Below are positions 62,321 through 64,000 of a stretch of 64,000 nt of DNA, in pieces. Origin of the DNA: Actinomycetes bacterium. GTDB lineage: Bacteria; Actinomycetota; Actinomycetes; Actinomycetales; Dermatophilaceae. Positions within the stretch are counted from its first letter, which is position 1. Each line of letters starts with the position of its first letter. The DNA lies in contig JAEZWF010000057.1 of assembly GCA_023420415.1 (NCBI GenBank), positions 1-64,000 of the forward strand, read 5' to 3'. Both the position numbers and the translations under genes were made by a program. The notes under the pieces were generated by a model. The model saw nothing but the letters and a program-made list of their open reading frames with translations, was not told where the DNA came from and made no database searches.

Positions 62321-62391
62321 ACTTTGGCCCAAAGTTTCCCAGTGCTTGAAACCTTTCCGGTGCTGAGGAACTTTGACCCAAAGTTCGCCAG
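62316..62391. repeat. Palindrome pair downstream of the AbiEi-like gene
   Basis: Palindrome 3 (62320-62336) has AACTTTGG arms around a C; palindrome 4 (62368-62386) has GAACTTTG arms around three bases. The spacer CCAGTGCTTGAAAC... CTGAGG matches the spacer of the upstream pair (CCAGTGCTCGGAAT... CTGAGG). Confidence 0.78.
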
Positions 62392-62414
62392 GGGTTCGGG
62401 GGGTGCGGGCCCGG

Positions 62415-63851
62415 TCAGCGGGGGTGCAGGAGGCTGTGGCGGCGGGAGTAGCCGAAGTAGACGGCCAGGCCGATGAGGAACCAGGCCACGAACCGCAGCC
62501 AGGTCTCCCACTGCAGGAACGTGACCAGCCACAGGCTGAAGATGACGCCGATGGCCGGCACGAACGGCATACCCGGCGTCTTGAAGGTGCGGGGCAGGTC
62601 GGGACGCGTGTAACGCAACCGGATCACCGCGATGCACACCACGACGAAGGCCAGCAGGATGCCGATGTTGGTGAGCTCGGCGGCTTCGGCGATCGGCATG
62701 AACCCCGCGATGAGAGCCGAGAGTATGCCGGCGAGCCAGGTCACGCGGGTCGGCACGTGTCGCGTGGGGTGGGTCTTGGCGAACCACTGCGGCAGCAGCC
62801 CGTCGCGGCTCATCGCAAACCACACGCGGGTCACGCCGAGCATGAAGGTGAACATCACGGTCAGGATTCCGACGATGGCGCCGACGGCGATGATGGTGCC
62901 GATGCCGTCGAGGCCGATGCTGGCGAAGGCGCTGGAGAAGCCGGACTCGGGGTCGATCTTCGTGTAGTTCTGGATGCCCACCAGGGTGAGGCAGGCCAGC
63001 ACGTAGAGCACCATCGAGATCGCGAGCGAGTAGAGGATCGCCTTGGGCATGTGGCGTTGTGCGTCCTTGCTCTCCTCGGCCGCGGTGGACATCGCGTCAT
63101 AGCCGAACACCGCGAAGAACACCGTCGCCGCACCCGTCATGACGCCGCCGAAGCCGGCCGGGGAGAACGGCGTGAAGTTGTCGGTCTTGATGTGGAAGAA
63201 CCCGACCACGATCACGAGCAGCACGACCGCCACCTTGATCACCACGACCAGCGTCTCGACGCGCGCCGCGTTCTTGATGCCGAGGTTGAGCAGGTAGGCG
63301 ATGAGCAGGCACAGCAGCGCGGCAAAGAGGTCGACCCGGTGTCCCTCACCACTGCCGGGGGCTCCGAGCATCCACGTCGGCAGGTCCAGCCCGAACTGGT
63401 CGAGCAGGAACCCGAAGTACCCCGAGATGCCGATGGCCACGACGGCCACGATGGCGATGTACTCCAGCAGCAGGTCCCACCCGATGAACCAGCCGACGAG
63501 CTCACCCAGCACGGCATACCCGTACGTGTAGGCCGAGCCCGCCTTGGGGATCATGCCCGCAAACTCTGCATAGCTGAAAGCTGCTGCGGCAGAAGCGATT
63601 CCGGCCACCAAGAAGGAGAATACAACCGCCGGGCCCACGCCCTTTCCCCCCTCGCCGCCGCTGGCGACGCTGCCCGCCAGGGAGAAAATGCCAGCTCCGA
63701 TGATGCCGCCCACGCCGATCGCGGTGAGCTGCCACAGTCCGAGGTGACGGCTGAGGCCGCCGCCCTGCTCACCCACTCCCTCGACGATCTGCTCGACCGG
63801 CTTGCGCCGGAAGACGCTGGTCTGCCGGGGGTTCGTCGCGTCTGTGCCCAT
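62415..63851 (-). CDS. APC-superfamily amino-acid permease
   Basis: 478 aa with about 12 hydrophobic segments. GVGGIIGAGIFSLAG near residue 48 is the first-helix substrate-binding stretch of the APC fold, and FSYAEFAGMIPKAGSAYTYGYAVLGELVGW is seen as consecutive family blocks. It resembles YfnA or cationic amino-acid transporter members. Substrate unknown. The ATG is 7 nt after TAGCGT on the minus strand. The remaining 63852-64000 holds this promoter and nothing else I can support. Confidence 0.87.
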   Translation of the reverse strand: MGTDATNPRQTSVFRRKPVEQIVEGVGEQGGGLSRHLGLWQLTAIGVGGIIGAGIFSLAGSVASGGEGGKGVGPAVVFSFLVAGIASAAAAFSYAEFAGMIPKAGSAYTYGYAVLGELVGWFIGWDLLLEYIAIVAVVAIGISGYFGFLLDQFGLDLPTWMLGAPGSGEGHRVDLFAALLCLLIAYLLNLGIKNAARVETLVVVIKVAVVLLVIVVGFFHIKTDNFTPFSPAGFGGVMTGAATVFFAVFGYDAMSTAAEESKDAQRHMPKAILYSLAISMVLYVLACLTLVGIQNYTKIDPESGFSSAFASIGLDGIGTIIAVGAIVGILTVMFTFMLGVTRVWFAMSRDGLLPQWFAKTHPTRHVPTRVTWLAGILSALIAGFMPIAEAAELTNIGILLAFVVVCIAVIRLRYTRPDLPRTFKTPGMPFVPAIGVIFSLWLVTFLQWETWLRFVAWFLIGLAVYFGYSRRHSLLHPR

Positions 63852-63858
63852 GGTGGGC

Positions 63859-63864
63859 ACGCTA
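63859..63864 (-). promoter_or_regulatory. -10 box TAGCGT, 7 nt before the permease gene
   Basis: TAGCGT on the minus strand; no ribosome site before the ATG at 63851. Confidence 0.45.
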
Positions 63865-64000
63865 CGACCGCGCCGGGCCGCCTGCACGTCCACTCGGCCG
63901 GCACCGGGCCGCTTGCGGATGCAGTCGCCCACCGTCCGCGCTACCTTCACATCGGGGCATCTGCCTCTTCACAAGAGAAAACTGACAAGTCGGATGATTG

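Overview
The window is 64 kb of high-GC (about 70 %), densely packed bacterial chromosome. NucS mismatch endonuclease in place of MutSL, GatCAB, an ethylmalonyl-CoA pathway with crotonyl-CoA carboxylase/reductase, a SigE-type sigma factor, DUF222/HNH genes, many GTG starts and many apparently leaderless genes all point to an actinobacterium. The gene mix and a strongly over-used GTATGCC word make me think of Intrasporangiaceae (Knoellia/Phycicoccus/Janibacter-like), but this is inference. I saw no rRNA, tRNA, CRISPR array, phage or insertion sequence.

Layout. 0.1-2.7 kb: STAS protein and ethylmalonyl-CoA mutase (meaA). 2.7-8.0 kb: sugar isomerase, 2-hydroxyacid dehydrogenase, MFS exporter and a DUF5107/TPR protein. 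8.2-19.7 kb: an amino-sugar locus made of an NgcEFG-like ABC importer without its ATPase, a NagA-type deacetylase, a SIS isomerase/deaminase, a DeoR regulator, a ROK kinase, a PfkB kinase and a class II aldolase. Together these can take an N-acetylhexosamine (best fit GalNAc) to triose phosphates. A DUF222/HNH gene interrupts the locus. 19.7-25.9 kb: histidine phosphatase, nucS, a double-module 3-hydroxyacyl-CoA dehydrogenase, and a membrane protein with a SigE-family sigma factor. 25.9-30.0 kb (minus): AI-2E-type permease, ccr, a methyltransferase and methylmalonyl-CoA epimerase; with meaA this gives key ethylmalonyl-CoA pathway steps. 30.1-33.5 kb: gatCAB. 33.5-42 kb: DUF937 protein, an alpha/beta hydrolase with a phospholipase A2-like partner, a two-component system, a sugar dehydrogenase, a dehydrogenase and a BNR-repeat/MoaD pair. 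42-46.5 kb: Cds1-like PLP enzyme and a TetR-controlled operon (degenerate ABC ATPase, 21-codon mini-ORF, YhgE/Pip membrane protein). 46.5-61.2 kb: SixA phosphatase and the branched-chain amino-acid and serine genes ilvD, ilvBNC (with an attenuator), serA, leuB and ilvE, with an M48 protease, a DedA-like protein, a secreted nuclease-like protein and an RNA-rich non-coding interval. 61.2-64 kb: an AbiEi/DUF559-type gene flanked by homologous palindrome pairs, and an amino-acid permease.

The most notable items are these. (1) A duplicated 66-bp element encodes a 21-aa peptide and sits with 4-nt ATGA overlaps just before two unrelated genes. (2) An H-type pseudoknot can be drawn upstream of a 26-aa ORF and a strong terminator at 58.4-58.8 kb. 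(3) The GTATGCC word is about ten times over-represented and also builds large hairpin terminators. (4) The AbiEi-like gene is framed by palindrome pairs. (5) At least 17 genes have a TANNNT box 6-8 nt before the start codon, which implies leaderless transcripts. No gene-free stretch over 300 bases is empty: 50171-50502 holds the ilvB attenuator, 55407-55711 holds two tandem 72-bp repeats, and 58327-58860 holds terminators, the pseudoknot region and the 26-aa ORF.
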